DNA from: Gentiana macrophylla
Lineage: Eukaryota > Streptophyta > Magnoliopsida > Gentianales > Gentianaceae
NCBI GenBank assembly: GCA_026214975.1
Contig: CM047817.1
Location: 56,912,246-56,976,245 of the forward strand
Length of the DNA: 64,000 nt
Direction of reading: 5' to 3'
In this document: positions 36,234-48,514 of the stretch, piece after piece
Layout: the number at the start of each line of letters is the position of its first letter
How positions within the stretch are numbered: position 1 is the first letter of the stretch
Translations under genes and position numbers: made by a program
Notes under the pieces: generated by a model
Told to the model about the DNA's origin: nothing
Database searches by the model: none
The model's input: only the letters and a program-made list of their open reading frames with translations

Positions 36234-36567
36234 GGGCAAAATTAGGATTTTAGTCCTCTAACTTGGCCTATTTTGGATTTTAGTCCTGCTCCTGCTCCGG
36301 TGAGGAAAATGGTCCTCTAAGTTGGCTTTTTTTTTGGATTTTAGTCCTATCCGCCGGAAATAGCTGATTGGGCACCGGAATCATTAAAAATAGTCCTCTA
36401 ACTAGGCTGCCACGTAAGCGTTTTTAAAGATTCCGTGCCCAATCACTATTTCAGCGGATAGGACTAAAATCCAAAAAAGCCAACTTAGAGGACCATTTTC
36501 CTCACGGAGCAGAGCAGACTAAAATCCAAAATAGGCTAAGTTAGAGGACTAAAATCTAATTTTGCCC
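36234..36567. mobile_element. Foldback MITE with about 155-bp arms, 8- or 9-bp TSD
   Basis: Nearly the whole element is one inverted repeat starting GGGCAAAATTAG and ending CTAATTTTGCCC. The arms share ATTTTAGTCCTCTAACTT, GAGGAAAATGGTCCTCTAAG and TTTTAGTCCTATCCGC; about 45 bp forms the loop. It is flanked by TATAAGCA (36226-36233 and 36568-36575); a preceding C makes a 9-bp reading possible. Eight bases suggest hAT, nine suggest Mutator. It is non-coding and its RNA would fold into a long hairpin. Confidence 0.9.
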
Positions 36568-37885
36568 TATAAGCAAGAATCGCAATTAAAAATTTACTGA
36601 GCAAATTTAGTAGTCAAGAAAAGCTTAGACATCACATTAAGCGAATGTCCTGGTTCTAGAGTATATAAATGAAACACAAGCGAGACTTCATGCTTGAAAA
36701 AGCCCGCCGAGAATAAAAGCGGATATAATCACCAAATTTGATATGTATTCCGTAAAATAGGATCACGAAGAGCATAGGAGTTCAGATGAAAAGCGGTAAA
36801 CTCGCAAAAGATTTGATTATAGATGGAAAAAAATCATTAACTCCGTGAACTCAAAATTCCAAATTAGAAAGAAAACACATCCCCGGAACACATCATTGTC
36901 AGAATAAGGCCTTGGATGGATTGAACCCCTACGCAAATTAACACGAAATCAACGTGAATCAAAACGAAAAATATACAAAATCTACAAAATCATGACTGAT
37001 ATGCATTACTCCGGAAAAATATACATAATACAAAATGGGGAATTCACAGTTAAAAGACTAAATGAACGTGAATGAAAAAGTAAAATATACAAAATCAACA
37101 AAAACATGACTGAAAAATATACATATACAAAATAGGGAATTGACAATGACAGTTAAATGACTAAATGATAATAACAAATCAACAACATAGTTACTTAAAT
37201 AGAGATAAAATAACATCAATGACTCTCTTTAAGGAGAGAGAGGGTTGAAGAATATACCAAATGAAGAATCAAAATTGGTGCATAATTTAGTCGAGCAAAT
37301 TGGTCAGTATCAATAAAGAATGGGCTATAAGGAGCAAAACGATTCCCTTTCACGACGATCTATTGGCGGTCGATTGATCTTCAGACTATGGACTCAACAT
37401 CTTCGGGTAATAGTCAAAAGAGAGATTCATGGAATGAGAAAATCGTGGATGAGAGCAGATTTTTTTTACCACCACAATCCCAGAAATTGCATCAGAAAGA
37501 TAGAAAAAATTAGATATTGAATTAGTCAGGCCGATTTGTGTTTGGTGTTGGGTAGTTTTTCAAGAACGGATGTTGAATCGTGGGGTAGTTTTGCAGGGAG
37601 GGGATGTTCATACGTGGGGATAGTGGGGGACAGGGGAAGTTGCCGATGAAATTTTTTGTAAACGTATAGGTGATAAAACCGGGTCAGAAGTGGGTCAATT
37701 GGCAAAAAACGGGTCAATTGACGGTTTTTCACTCTAAAATATAATATAAGATAAGATATTAAATTAAATGAGATAAATCAATTAAAGGTATTTTTCTTAT
37801 TTTATTAGGAGAAAATTTTCTTTCTCATCAATCTATTAGGAAGCTAATCCCATCAGATTGGGAGACATGAAGGGCGCCCCAACAC

Positions 37886-37893
37886 CTATATAA
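37886..37893 (+). promoter_or_regulatory. LTR promoter TATA box
   Basis: CTATATAAG-type TATA box in the last piece of the split copia LTR, about 320 bp before its end. It matches the position of the TATA box in the LTR at 4344-6158. Confidence 0.55.
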
Positions 37894-38206
37894 GAAAGGA
37901 GTTGGCTAGCTCTTTTGTACATCATAATTCCAAAAGACTAATAGTGTCTTGTGAATAAATTTTTCTAGTAGCAATCCAATGGTGAATTCCGGCGGGTTGT
38001 TTGCGTGGACTAGCGGTAGAGGCGGAACGCTTGGGCGGCTCCGTGCATAACTACTCTCCTTGGATGGTCAAAGCGTCGATCTTTTAGATCAAGCAAGGTA
38101 ACCACCATCTACTATCTTATTATGTTTGTTGCTTAACGAAGTCGATCCTAGTTAAAGGAAATAAAATTTTGAATTCCGCTACGTTCCCGCATAGATTTCC
38201 TAACAG

Positions 38207-38222
38207 TGGTAGCAGGGCGAGC
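38207..38222 (+). other. Primer-binding site of the second long-LTR copia element
   Basis: TGGTAGCAGGGCGAGC directly follows the LTR end, close to the initiator-methionine-tRNA site TGGTATCAGAGC. Confidence 0.75.
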
Positions 38223-40413
38223 TTTGAGCTTAAGTAATAAGCATGATAATTTGCGTAGTTAATTTTATCGTTTAAATCACGTAATTAAAAGATGAAAGAT
38301 TTTTTGTTCGCAAAACGATGAAAGAAAAGTAAAAAAATGAGATCGGGTGGTGATCGGCCAAGTGGCGGCGGTACCACCACTGGCGGCCGGTCGTTTGTGG
38401 CAGGGCAACCTACTGCCGGCATCGGTTGACTGGTCAAAGGTGGTGGATCTCCAAATTTTGTTATGTGTATTTGTGATTCAATATGGTTCACAGTTGTGAT
38501 TAATATCTCTTTATTTAGTTGGTGTCATGTAGCTAACTAAAGGTTCAAATAGTTTAGCCCATTGGGATGCCACATGCCATTAAAATAATATTGCTCTTTC
38601 AAGACCTTGTTTGGAATAGGACTACGCCCTTTTCAAATATTTGATTTGTAAAAAGGCCTAAGCCGAGGCCTTTTTCAAAATTTTGATTTTGGAAAGATCC
38701 AAGGTTGGTGCCTTTTGGTGGAGGAAACCAAAAGCATCCCTTTTGGTTGAGAACCGAAAAGGGAAAGGAAACAAAAGAGACTTATTTTATTTGTGATTTT
38801 ATTTTAGAATAGTTCTAATTAATAAAATTAAATTAAAAATCGATTTTAAATTTAATCGTTAATTTTATTTCGATTAAAACCATTTAATTAATTATAAGTT
38901 AGTTAGTCAATAGATTGGATAAAATATTTAATTGATTAAACGTTAATCAATTAATTAATACGTGAGTTGGTAAATTTAGATTTTATCTTTTTCATAAAAT
39001 TTTATTGTACGAATTAGATATTGTGTAGATATAATATGATTATATGGACCCCGATTGATCATGGACTCGTCCAATAGGATAAATGTGAATGATTTATTTT
39101 TCTTTAGTTTAAAAATTGTCCTAGGCCGTTATGAAGAACGTGACCTAGTATATTTTCTGCATTATCGCATTCCTGTTAGCTCCCCCCGTATGCGGCAGGT
39201 GTATTTAAATTATTAGATAAAATTTATTTAAAATTTTTCTTTACGCATTCCTATTAGTCTCATCATGTGTATCTATCTCTATTGACATACATCATACATA
39301 TTCATCTAGATCGTGCCTATTTATGTATCTATCGTATCATATAAAATAAATACAAGCAAAAAATAAAATTTATGTAACAAGAATGGAGCGGAAGATGTAG
39401 ACCAAAGAAAGACGAAAATAAAGATCCTATTGGACAATTGAGCATTAAAGATCCTATTGGTGGTTGCAGCTACCTTTAGATTGTGACCCGTGCTTTCACC
39501 AGTTTGTATTCGAAACCGCACCTAGGAAAAGTCCATGATCATACCAGTTACTTTACGCATTTATTTATTTTTTGCTTGTATTTATTTCATATGATACGAT
39601 AGATACATAAATAGGCACGATCTAGATGAATATGTATGATGTATGTCTATAGAGATAGATACACATGATGAGACTGAATTAAAAGTAATTAAGTGAATTA
39701 ATTTGTAAAATACTTCCACAACAAAAATCAAGTCAAAATATTATCTCCCAATATTTTAACGATGGTGAAGAGCCCTTGTTCAGATCCAGCTGATCGACCA
39801 CCACCGGGAGTTGACCCACCTCGGGTATAACGTCATTATTGAGATATGATCATTTGAGATCTCTTGAATATTGGGTTATGACATGACTAAAATTTTGCGG
39901 TGATTGGCCACCGTCAAGACCGTCTAATTTTAGAGACAAGGGGTTGACTACCACATAGTGATGTGTATCGTCAATGAGTTGACTAGTCAACCACAAAGAA
40001 TTACATATATATGTGATTGTTATAGAGTTACCAACCTTTCAAAATTATCTTGGTTTATCGACCACGACCGGGGATCGAGGTAACTAGATTGGATCTTAGC
40101 TAGTAAAGCATTTTGGAAAATTCTTGAAAGTCAATTGAGTATAGTTGAATAGTGGGAGCAAAATTATAAACCAAAAGACCATTTTTTATTTTGCATGTAT
40201 AAACAACAACACTCTTTTATCTTTATTTTTATGTTGTAGTTTTAGCAAACTTTATTTATGTTTTGTATTCTCAATAGGTAAAAACTAAAACTAAATGATT
40301 GTTACCTTTTGAGAAACCTTCTCAAGTTGGTTAAGTAATTTTTATCCTTTTAAAATAAGCAATAACACGAGCAATCACGTTTTCGTAGTTGAAGAAAATG
40401 AGGATATATATTG
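38223..40413 (+). other. Leader region of the second long-LTR copia element
   Basis: About 2.2 kb between primer-binding site and gag. No gene is seen; sequence is A/T-rich, with Lys/Pro-poor short frames only. It contains the strong inverted repeat at 39256-39675. Confidence 0.5.
39256..39675. repeat. Inverted repeat, two 112-bp arms about 98% identical, 196-bp spacer
   Basis: The left arm (39256-39367) runs AGTCTCATCATGTG ... GCAAAAAATAAA. The right arm (39564-39675) is its reverse complement with two mismatches by my count. The spacer holds the direct repeat AAAGATCCTATTGG (near 39420 and 39448). I find no coding sequence and no clear terminal motif or target duplication. A transcript would form a long hairpin. 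Confidence 0.93.
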
Positions 40414-40935
40414 ATGGAGTCCTCTAAGACTGTAATTATTAACTGAAGCTCACATATTGGACATAACGATATCCAATGGGTCACTCCGTCATACGATGAT
40501 GATTATTCAAACATTAGATGGATTGGATAAGGATGACCATTTTGAATTTTGGAAATGTTGTTTTCAAAATTGTAAGATTTAAGTGTCGACTTAATTCTTT
40601 AATCGTTGCTTGAAAATAAATTAAATAGTCCATGTTTTGAATATGATTCAAAAGGGTTGAATAGACTACTTAACAAACGTTGGATTTTCTTTATAAAAGA
40701 AATTGAAGACACAATTCTTATGATTTTTCTCAAGTCTTATGAAGACTAAATTAAGAAATATTTACAAGAGCTTGAAGGATTAAAATGGAAAGTTAGGGCA
40801 TGTGCTTAAATAGAGAACTTATTGAAGTTTCTATTCTAGGCAAGCGTGTTGAGATAAATCTATCTAAACTCAGGTCAACTCTCGGATATATGATATCCTA
40901 AGAGTGTGATTAAATTAGAAAGATTAAATACAGAT
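40414..40935 (+). pseudogene. Copia gag remnant
   Basis: ATG at 40414 starts MESSKTVIIN and then stops. The downstream frame has a gag-like look (DDYSN, MDWIRMTILNFG) before further breaks. The CACTA element cuts it at 40939. The call depends mainly on position after the primer-binding site and leader. Confidence 0.4.
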
Positions 40936-40938
40936 TTG

Positions 40939-43900
40939 CACTACAAGAAAAATGAGCAATAATTACCAAAATTTAGTGTGGGGACGAAAATCCGGTCATT
41001 AACAACGAATATTATGTTTTTTTGGTGATGGTTTAAAATTTGTCTAGCTAATACTTAAAAGCATTAGTTACGAATCCTTGATCCAATCACTATTGCATAA
41101 AAATATCCTCACCCATAAATAATAACATTCGCCTCTTATAAAAAAAATCCCCTAAAGGAAAAATAACATTTCGTAACCCTCCACATAAACATCCTCACCT
41201 TACATCCTCACACCGTTCCAAACTAGTCGACGACAAGCTGTGGAGAGATGCCGCCAAGACAATCGACGGTGAACTCACCACCAGTCAAACCTGGCTTATG
41301 AGGTGAATGGACGGTCGCCGGTGCGCCACACATCAACCTGCGGGGTCTTTTGGGAGAAAGATGACTATGGATGACCTAATTGCGAAGCAAATGCGTGTTA
41401 GTCGTCAGGAGAATCCTCATTGTGACCTTGTGTCGTTTGATCCTCGATGCCGCAAATGCGTTTCAAAGATTATGTGAATGAAACCTTAGCTTTTTCTTTG
41501 TGAAGCGTGAGGCTTTTATGTATGGAACATTATCTCTGAAGGAAAGTTGAGGTTAATTTTATCTACGAGCCGTTGTAGCAAGGGACGGACAAAAGTTTGA
41601 TTCTTTTACGCAATCTGAAGAAGAAAAATTAACGGAGGCTATAGCAATGGGTTTAGGGTTGAGGAATGTGATTTAAAGGAATGGGTCACGAAGTGTTGAA
41701 GCTTGAGTTGAATGAGAATGGTTGTCTTGATATGCATTTTGAGGTCTTTCATATGTGTGATATATGTATTAGGTCATTTAAGGAAGGGTGGTTTGAGACA
41801 GAGATACCGGATGGGTGATCCAAAGTTTGTCTAAGATGAAGAATGAAGTAGTTTTTGGAGTGAAGGATACTAATAAGGTTGATAAAATGATTTGTTCTTG
41901 GTTTGTTGTGAAGATATTTGATCATCAGTATGCATTGTATTAGCATTCTATGATGTTAAGTAAACCAATTAAAGAAATCTCTTTCTTTGTTTGATGTTAC
42001 TGTAACTTATATGCCTCGCTTGATAGTGATAAGTAGTTAGATCTCTATTGTCATTATAAGGATGTTGTTTTGCCTAATTAGATTGGTTTTGGAGCATGGT
42101 ATGGGTAATTTAGTGGGATGTTCCATAATAATGGGATGTTTCATTTGAGGGAATGATGAAACAAAGGAATTTGAAACATGTGTATTTGCTTTTGTTTTTC
42201 GGTAGCTTCAGCAAAATTTTATGTGTTCGATTGTGTTTTTTTCCTTAACGACCTCTATTTGTATCATTACTTCATTTGTAGCTTTCGTAGTTTACTTGGA
42301 GCCCTTTAAAGTGTTTAAAGTTTAATTTTGCTTCTAGTTAAATGAGTTGTGCCGGTAATTTATGTTGGATCACTCAAATTTTCATTAGTTTCATCTTATG
42401 ATGTGTGTCTATGTTTTATATATGATATGAATATGTCTCAAACTTCCTACTTTCTTGTGGCCATCTAGTATGAGAAACTCTAACTTAGAACGAGTTGCAA
42501 ATTTAAATATTATGTATGAAAAAAGAGGCAAAGGCTAATGTTTTCGGTGTGGTTGGTACTGGGATGTGGGAGGATATGGTTCTATATTGAGCATAACTGT
42601 AATGGTTGGATCCATTGAAATTGTAGTTTTTGCTATAAAAAATGATGACTTCCTCAACTATGCTGTCATTAGGCTTCAAGTCTTCAAGTTCTTTAAAGAC
42701 AATCTGCTTGGTTTTATTACACTTGTATTTGGCTTGATACAATTGTACTCTCCTCTTTCTGCTATGCATAGGCCTAATGTGTTGGAAGAGACTTATAATC
42801 GAACAATGATTACTGCCTCATGCCTCTCCCCTCCCCTCCACCCCACCTACATGCTGCAGTTACTTATCACCTCCTTTGTGACTTGATATATTTTTGGGAC
42901 ATTGTGCACCTCTTTTGCAAAACTTAACCTTTGTTGTATGATGCATATATAGTGTATATATACATATATAAGCTTTTTTTCTTAAATGAGCTTCCATTAT
43001 GTATACAGGGTCCTCTCTCATCGGCATTCCCAATCGAGAACCGAAACGTTCTAGTAACCATGAGAGGCTTGAGAACTCATCTTGATAGAACGAAGAATCT
43101 CCCATTCTTGAAGCGCATTTATGACTTCCATCTGCTGCATTTCGTGGCCCGGATTTTAGATCCCAGTGATGTACCAGGACTGGCAGAGTGTGTGCAGACA
43201 CAACTATTCCAGAAGGTTACCAGCTTCTAATCGAATCCATGTCGGTTTGTAAGTAATCTTCATATACTGGGATGGTTTGTATGTTTGAATAATGGATAGA
43301 TGTTTCTTTGTCTTTGTCATAGTTGTGGTTAACAATAGGATTAGCTTTTAAAAGTTATACTTCACTCTTGGCAAAAAAATATGCTAGCTAAATCGATTGA
43401 AGGATAGATCTTTCCATCCTATAAAATTCGTTTGTAAAATTTCTAATAGACCTTTCCATCAAATCAAATACAATAATAAGTATTCTGAAATAGGTTCCTT
43501 CTTTCTCTGCTAAAACATTTACAGTGCATTTACCTTTTCTTGAATGCTTTTAGAAAGCCTATGTCTTGTTTGTGTATGCTTTCATAATGTTTGATATCAG
43601 TCTATTTTTTCATTACAATGTATGATCCTAGTTTTATTATGAAACTAAAATGTAGAAGGGTGTAAGATGTTCACATACATGTACGAAATAGCAATCTGCT
43701 GCTAACATTGAAATTTGGTAATAGTTTCACAAACACTTTAGATTTTGTTTTGTCACTGATTGAAATCATATCAACGGAAGTTTCCAAATTCTACACGTTG
43801 AAAGGTAAACATTGATCATCACTCATCGATTCTTCGTCGAATCCATTTATGTTGCTTATTCTCTTGGAAGAATATGACCTCTTTACTCTTTTTACTTATG

Positions 43901-45937
43901 TGAATATTGGTTTCCATTATTTTACTTGTGTCAGTCGTGTGATAAACTTATTTAGGATATTTTAATAACTATTTTTAAATGCTTCAGTTTTCCTGTTTGT
44001 TTTGAACTAAGTTTCATGATTTTAAAAGTTCAACTATTGTACATATGCTTTCTGTTATATTCTTGTAGCCCGTCTAACATTAAGGTATGCAGGTTGATAG
44101 GTGATGGCAATATGAACAAAAAAAGATAGTTGTTGCTGGCAAAATTATTTTCCCTGATTCTTTTGAAGATTTTCTCTATTTCTCTTGTGGACTACTGTTT
44201 TTACAAAATAGCATGTCATTTATACCAAAATTTTCGGTCTCGCTTGAATTTTCCATTACATTTTTCTGAGAATATGACACAATGAGGTAAACATCTTTAA
44301 GCATATTGCATGAGCCCTCTTGATTCTTGACACTAGGCATGCTTTATGCTCTACTGTATCCGTATTTGGAGGAAAAGGTTTGAAATCTCATTTATGTATG
44401 AAAATATTATTTGTATTTACTATCTGTTCATATGCATCCAATGTCGTTACTTTTATCCTTATGTTATTTCTTGTAAACAAATTAATGAGTACTATTATGC
44501 TAATGCTGATATCCAAGTTGCTCTGTCAGAGGGATTCTATTATGGTTTTCTATTTACAATCATTTCTTTATCAATTTTGCGATGGTGATGGTAAGATAAC
44601 ATATTAATGAAATGTATTTTATTATGCTATATACAGTCATATATTGGTGTTACAAACCAAAGGTTGTTTCCAACAGTCTTTTGATTCAAATCCTCTGATA
44701 TGAGTGGTGACAATTTTCGCCTATCAGGTACAAAAATGCTTGGCCTTTTATTTTATTTTATTTTTTTTGGATTCAACAACAGTTCTAGAGATAGTTTAAA
44801 ATTCAATTCATGGAACTATATTGGATTTTGGGCTTCAGTAATGTTTTTATTGTTAGATTTGTTGTAATATTCGGATGTCGTGTTGGTGCCTTCGATTTTT
44901 GTTTTTACCCAGAAATATGTCAAGAGTTTTGCCTGCTTTTTGGACACCTGAGGCAGTGTTCTTCATATTTTTTTTGTGATGGTGTAAGGACTCTTTGATT
45001 CCCACTGCATCTGTTAGGACCCTTAGCTTTCATTGCGCTTAGAATAATCCCTTCGATAATGCTTTGATTGGAATAGCTAGCCCCGCTGCTCTATTGGTGT
45101 TTGAAGTGATTATATATAGGAAAGGCTTTGAAGGATTCTTTTTGGGTTGTTTGTAATATTTGTGGTGTTTTTATGCCAGGGGTTCTGTTCTGTTTGTAAT
45201 TACGTTTGGTTCATGATACTTGTAGGTCCTGAAAAAAAAAGCAAGGAATGATGGAAGAATTCGAACGTTGTGTTTTGGAGAAACAATTGAGTGATCCAGC
45301 CGAAATATTTTTCTTCTTCATGAAGAAGTTGATAGGCCCATTTTGTTATTCTATATCCATGTATTTGGAAATTTTGTATTTTTAGAGTATGTAAATTGAT
45401 CGATATACAGTTGTATATATAAATATTGTTTGCATTTTTGTTAACTATGTCGAAAGAATTTACTGTCTTTTTAGGGAGTGCAATTAGTGTTCAAAGGAGG
45501 AATATTTGTAGTGTTACATTATATTTTTAGCAATGATAATATATTTGATAGAGATGACTTTTTCTTTAGTGTAATGACATACTGTATAGTGATTGGAAAA
45601 TGCTAATTCAGTGACAAGAGAATAATGGTTATTAAAATGACATACAGTGATGGGAGAACGAGAATTTACTGCCAAGATATCTTGTCGTTATTATAGTGAT
45701 ATTTAACAGCGGAAATTATCATCATTAATAATCTCTATTAATGAGGGTCTAGTTCTGTCATTAATCATGTAACAATCTAATGACGGGACACTATACCATC
45801 ACTATTTATCTTTAGCTAGGAGGGCAATAATGACGGGCCATGACGGGAAATTTCCCGTCACTAAATACCTTTAATGATGGGAAATAAGTATTTAGTGACG
45901 GGATTTCCCCTCATTAAAAATCATTTTTCTAGTAGTG
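40939..45937 (+). mobile_element. CACTA transposon, non-autonomous, TSD TTG
   Basis: 4999 bp with terminal inverted repeats CACTACAAGAAAAATGA and CACTACTAGAAAAATGA and a 3-bp duplication TTG on both sides (40936-40938 and 45938-45940). Subterminal copies of TGACGGGAAAT/ATTTCCCGTCA-type words (45830-45910) are typical transposase-binding repeats. No TNPA/TNPD-like coding region is visible, so it would rely on a transposase elsewhere. Inside are several short exon-like ORFs (41220-41560, 42566-42886, 43008-43230). Confidence 0.93.
43008..43230 (+). pseudogene. Exon-like ORF inside the CACTA element, unidentified
   Basis: An acceptor-like TTATGTATACAG precedes 73 open codons (GPLSSAFPIENRNVLVTMRG, then HLDRTKNLPFLKRIYDFHLL) ending in TAA at 43228-43230. 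Its base composition is more balanced than the A/T-rich surroundings, as expected for a captured host exon. I do not recognise the protein, and no matching upstream exon was found with confidence. Confidence 0.35.
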
Positions 45938-45940
45938 TTG

Positions 45941-48514
45941 GAAGGTGAAGAAAACGTTGTAACACTTACCATATTCTGAATCTAGTAAACTGATAAGGGA
46001 ACGAAATAAATGTTATTATGTTCCGGTTCATATAATGAACATATTTCCAGCTATACGTTAGGATTTAATGGACAAATTCAATTGTATGGAATAAATGTTA
46101 TTCCGATAAGGTTGAACGGTCAATGAATCTGACATACTATATTGGTGTCACTATATAGTTGATATATGTGATGAAATCTCAACCAAATGATTATATAGTT
46201 GTTATCCTTGATATTTTGTGGTTGTTCTAGACACAGTCTCTGTGGAAGAGAATCGTATAATCAAATGTCATTCTGATGATCTCTGAACCGCGTGATTATG
46301 AATCATGTGGGTAATGCGTATCTTATCTATAGCTGACTAAAATACCTTTTTTATGAAAAGGTTATAAAATCTAAAAAGTTGTCTAAAGCCTAAACATACC
46401 GATGTTTGTTGGGTTATGACAATTAATGCCACGAATAATTGTTTATTAATCTCTATGACTATTTTTGGAATAGTTGAATGTACTTGGTGAAGTACAACAA
46501 CTCGAAAAGCCCTAAAGTTTGAGCTAGTACGAATATGAGATTTATGAACTACTTATAAATTAATCTTCAAATGGATCGAAGTAATTAATACTTGACGGGT
46601 GTTTCAGAAGCTGTATGAAATGGAATCAGATTCTCCCATGAAGGATACCATTTTGGGATACGCAATCAGATTGTGTTTTTAAAATGGAAACAACACTTTA
46701 TACGATAAAGATGCTAAGTAAGCCATGCAATGTATCCCTTACCTGTTTCGGGATAAAGCCTTTATTGAAAACATATAATTAACCAAGTTCCAAGGATTAA
46801 AGGTTAAATGAATTCCAAATCAGATGTGAAAGACGATGACATCGAATCTATCCTAACTGATGGTTTATAGTTGTCGTGCTTCTCGCAAGTAGGCAATGTC
46901 TGAAAGGCTTAGAGCCCAGTATGACATATGCAACTTTGTGGGACATCTTAGCAAATACGCTAGATGTTATTTACTTACCCGCAGAGAAAAATTGTTTTTC
47001 TCCAAACATGCCGTCTTCTAGAGGAAGTGTCCCTTCAAAAAGAGACAGTGGGAGTAAATAAAATCTGAAAAGAGTTTGAGAACCATAGAGAGATATTCAA
47101 CTGTTGGAACATGAGCAGGAGCCACATAACGATGAGGTGCAGGACTCTGCTCAGTGCACACAAGTACTCTATGAATCCACGGTTCACCATAAGCCTAAAA
47201 GGGCCACTGGTGCGTTCATCTTGAAGAATGAATATCTCACGACTTATGCAAGAATGCTTGAAGGGCAAGATTAAGAGATATGGCTGGAGCGATAATATCT
47301 GAAATAGATTCCATGTGTGACAAACGGGTTATGAACCTGGTATGTCATACCGGAAGGGAATGTCTCTAAAAGGTGTAGCATGTCTTTATGAAATACTGAC
47401 TTGGAAGGTAAGACTATTACTAGTTAAGCTAAGCTGATGGCTTAAGGCTGAGGTGTAAACCTGGTAATCACCTTTATGCTACAAGCCATGCTTAAGTCTA
47501 TTCAGATAGTTCTTGTTGTAGCTGTGTATCATGGCTATATGATAGTGTTGAAAATGTTGGGCCAATGGCTTGATGTTCATTGACAATAACATGATGTGAA
47601 AGCTTATGAGATCCTTTTATGGGCTCAAACAAGTTTCTCCATATAGGTTCCTTGAATTTATGAGTCAAAAGGAGTTTGATTTAACCAAGAGGAAAGATAT
47701 GCCTAATCTGCAAAAGGGTTAGTGGGAGTGTTACAGTTCTCGTGTAAGGTATTAGATAGCCTTCTCGAAATCAACACCCCGTGTCACAGTCAATTAAGGT
47801 TTGGTAGTTCAAGGTCTTTATGAAAGATCTTGAAATTAGCAGTTCTTATTTTGGAAATAAGAATCTATAGTGATAGATTTGGATACTGCTTGATTATCAC
47901 AGTGACCTTCATAGATGGAATGCTAAAAGAGTTTAGCATAGATCACGTCTAGAAATACCGTTAGAAGGCATTCTTGGGATCTATCTATGGAAGGATGTCA
48001 GTCCTAAAGATGAGGTGAAAGATGATACTTATGGAAGTTACCTTTGCTACTGTAACAGGATCCGTCAAAAGAGGTTTGTAGATGTTCATACTCCATGAGG
48101 AGTCATTACTAGGCATGAAAGTGGTTCAGGTAAATGTCGACAATGTCCTTAAAGATGTTAAGGATGGGTTCTTAGTTTATTGAAACTTGGAATTAAATAA
48201 ACGTAGATATATAGACGGGTACCCTGAATCTTATGTAGATAGTGGGAGCTATAGTCTGGGTTTGCAATCGCATTAATCAAGTGATACAGTGAGGTGAAAA
48301 TGTTCTAAGCTATAGATCTCTGTTGATTCTACAACCTAGCCAAAACACGGTATATCCTTAAGAGGCACAGTGGGAGAAGTACGTGGTTCTAAGAGGTTCA
48401 TTCCTGAACCTTGAATGGTTGATAATGCTTTAAATGGTACCAATAATTATACATATATTCACCCTGAATTCTGCTCAAGAGATGATAGATAGGCTCGTTA
48501 TTGCTTAGAATATA
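45941..48514 (+). pseudogene. Copia pol remnant of the second long-LTR element
   Basis: Sequence near 47487-47560 reads like the copia RT block before motif A (IQIVLVVAVYHGYMI, compare IRILLAIAAYYDYEI). Near 47598-47635 it reads KLMRSFYGLKQVS, compare KLQKSIYGLKQAS. AGTGGGAG words occur at 47720, 48240 and 48372. All frames are broken. The earlier part (45941-47480) is probably gag to integrase but cannot be aligned by eye. Confidence 0.55.

Larger units (their letters stand above)
32576..37756 (-). mobile_element. Helitron-like element, non-autonomous, minus strand
   Basis: Read on the minus strand the 3' end is a hairpin CCGTGC-ATC-GCACGG (32589-32603) followed by GTTTCCTA and CTAGT (32576-32580), a Helitron CTRRT-type terminus. 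The 5' end is TCTTATCTTATATTATA starting at 37756, after an A. No Rep/helicase coding is seen, so it would be non-autonomous. One point against it is that the base after CTAGT is A, whereas Helitrons insert between A and T. A second copy of the hairpin lies at 32657-32671. The body is A/T-rich with a few exon-like patches (33197-33360, 37320-37480) that I do not recognise. Two MITEs lie inside. Confidence 0.55.
26243..38205 (+). mobile_element. 5' LTR of a long-LTR copia element, split by two insertions
   Basis: LTR pieces at 26243-26947, about 31842-32575 and 37757-38205 add up to about 1.9 kb. It starts TGTTGAAATAGTG and ends TTTCCTAACA, and is followed at 38207 by a methionine-tRNA-type primer-binding site, so it is a 5' LTR on the plus strand. 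A TATA box lies at 37886-37893. The first gap is a complete copia element with its own target duplication; the second is a Helitron-like insertion. The candidate 5' target copy is CATAT (26238-26242); the 3' LTR is not in the window. Confidence 0.72.
38206..48514 (+). mobile_element. Decayed internal region of the second long-LTR copia element
   Basis: This follows the LTR ending at 38205 and starts with a primer-binding site. It holds a 2.2-kb leader, a broken gag near 40414-40935, a CACTA insertion (40939-45937), and then scattered gag and RT remnants to about 48480. An Athila-like LTR truncates it near 48515. No intact ORF remains. The 3' LTR would lie beyond the nested Athila-like and SIRE-type elements, outside the window. 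Confidence 0.65.

Noticed and set aside
42566..42886. 106-codon ORF with hydrophobic stretches inside the CACTA element
   Set aside because: Composition follows the A/T-rich background, no family resemblance, and no splice signals that place it in a gene.
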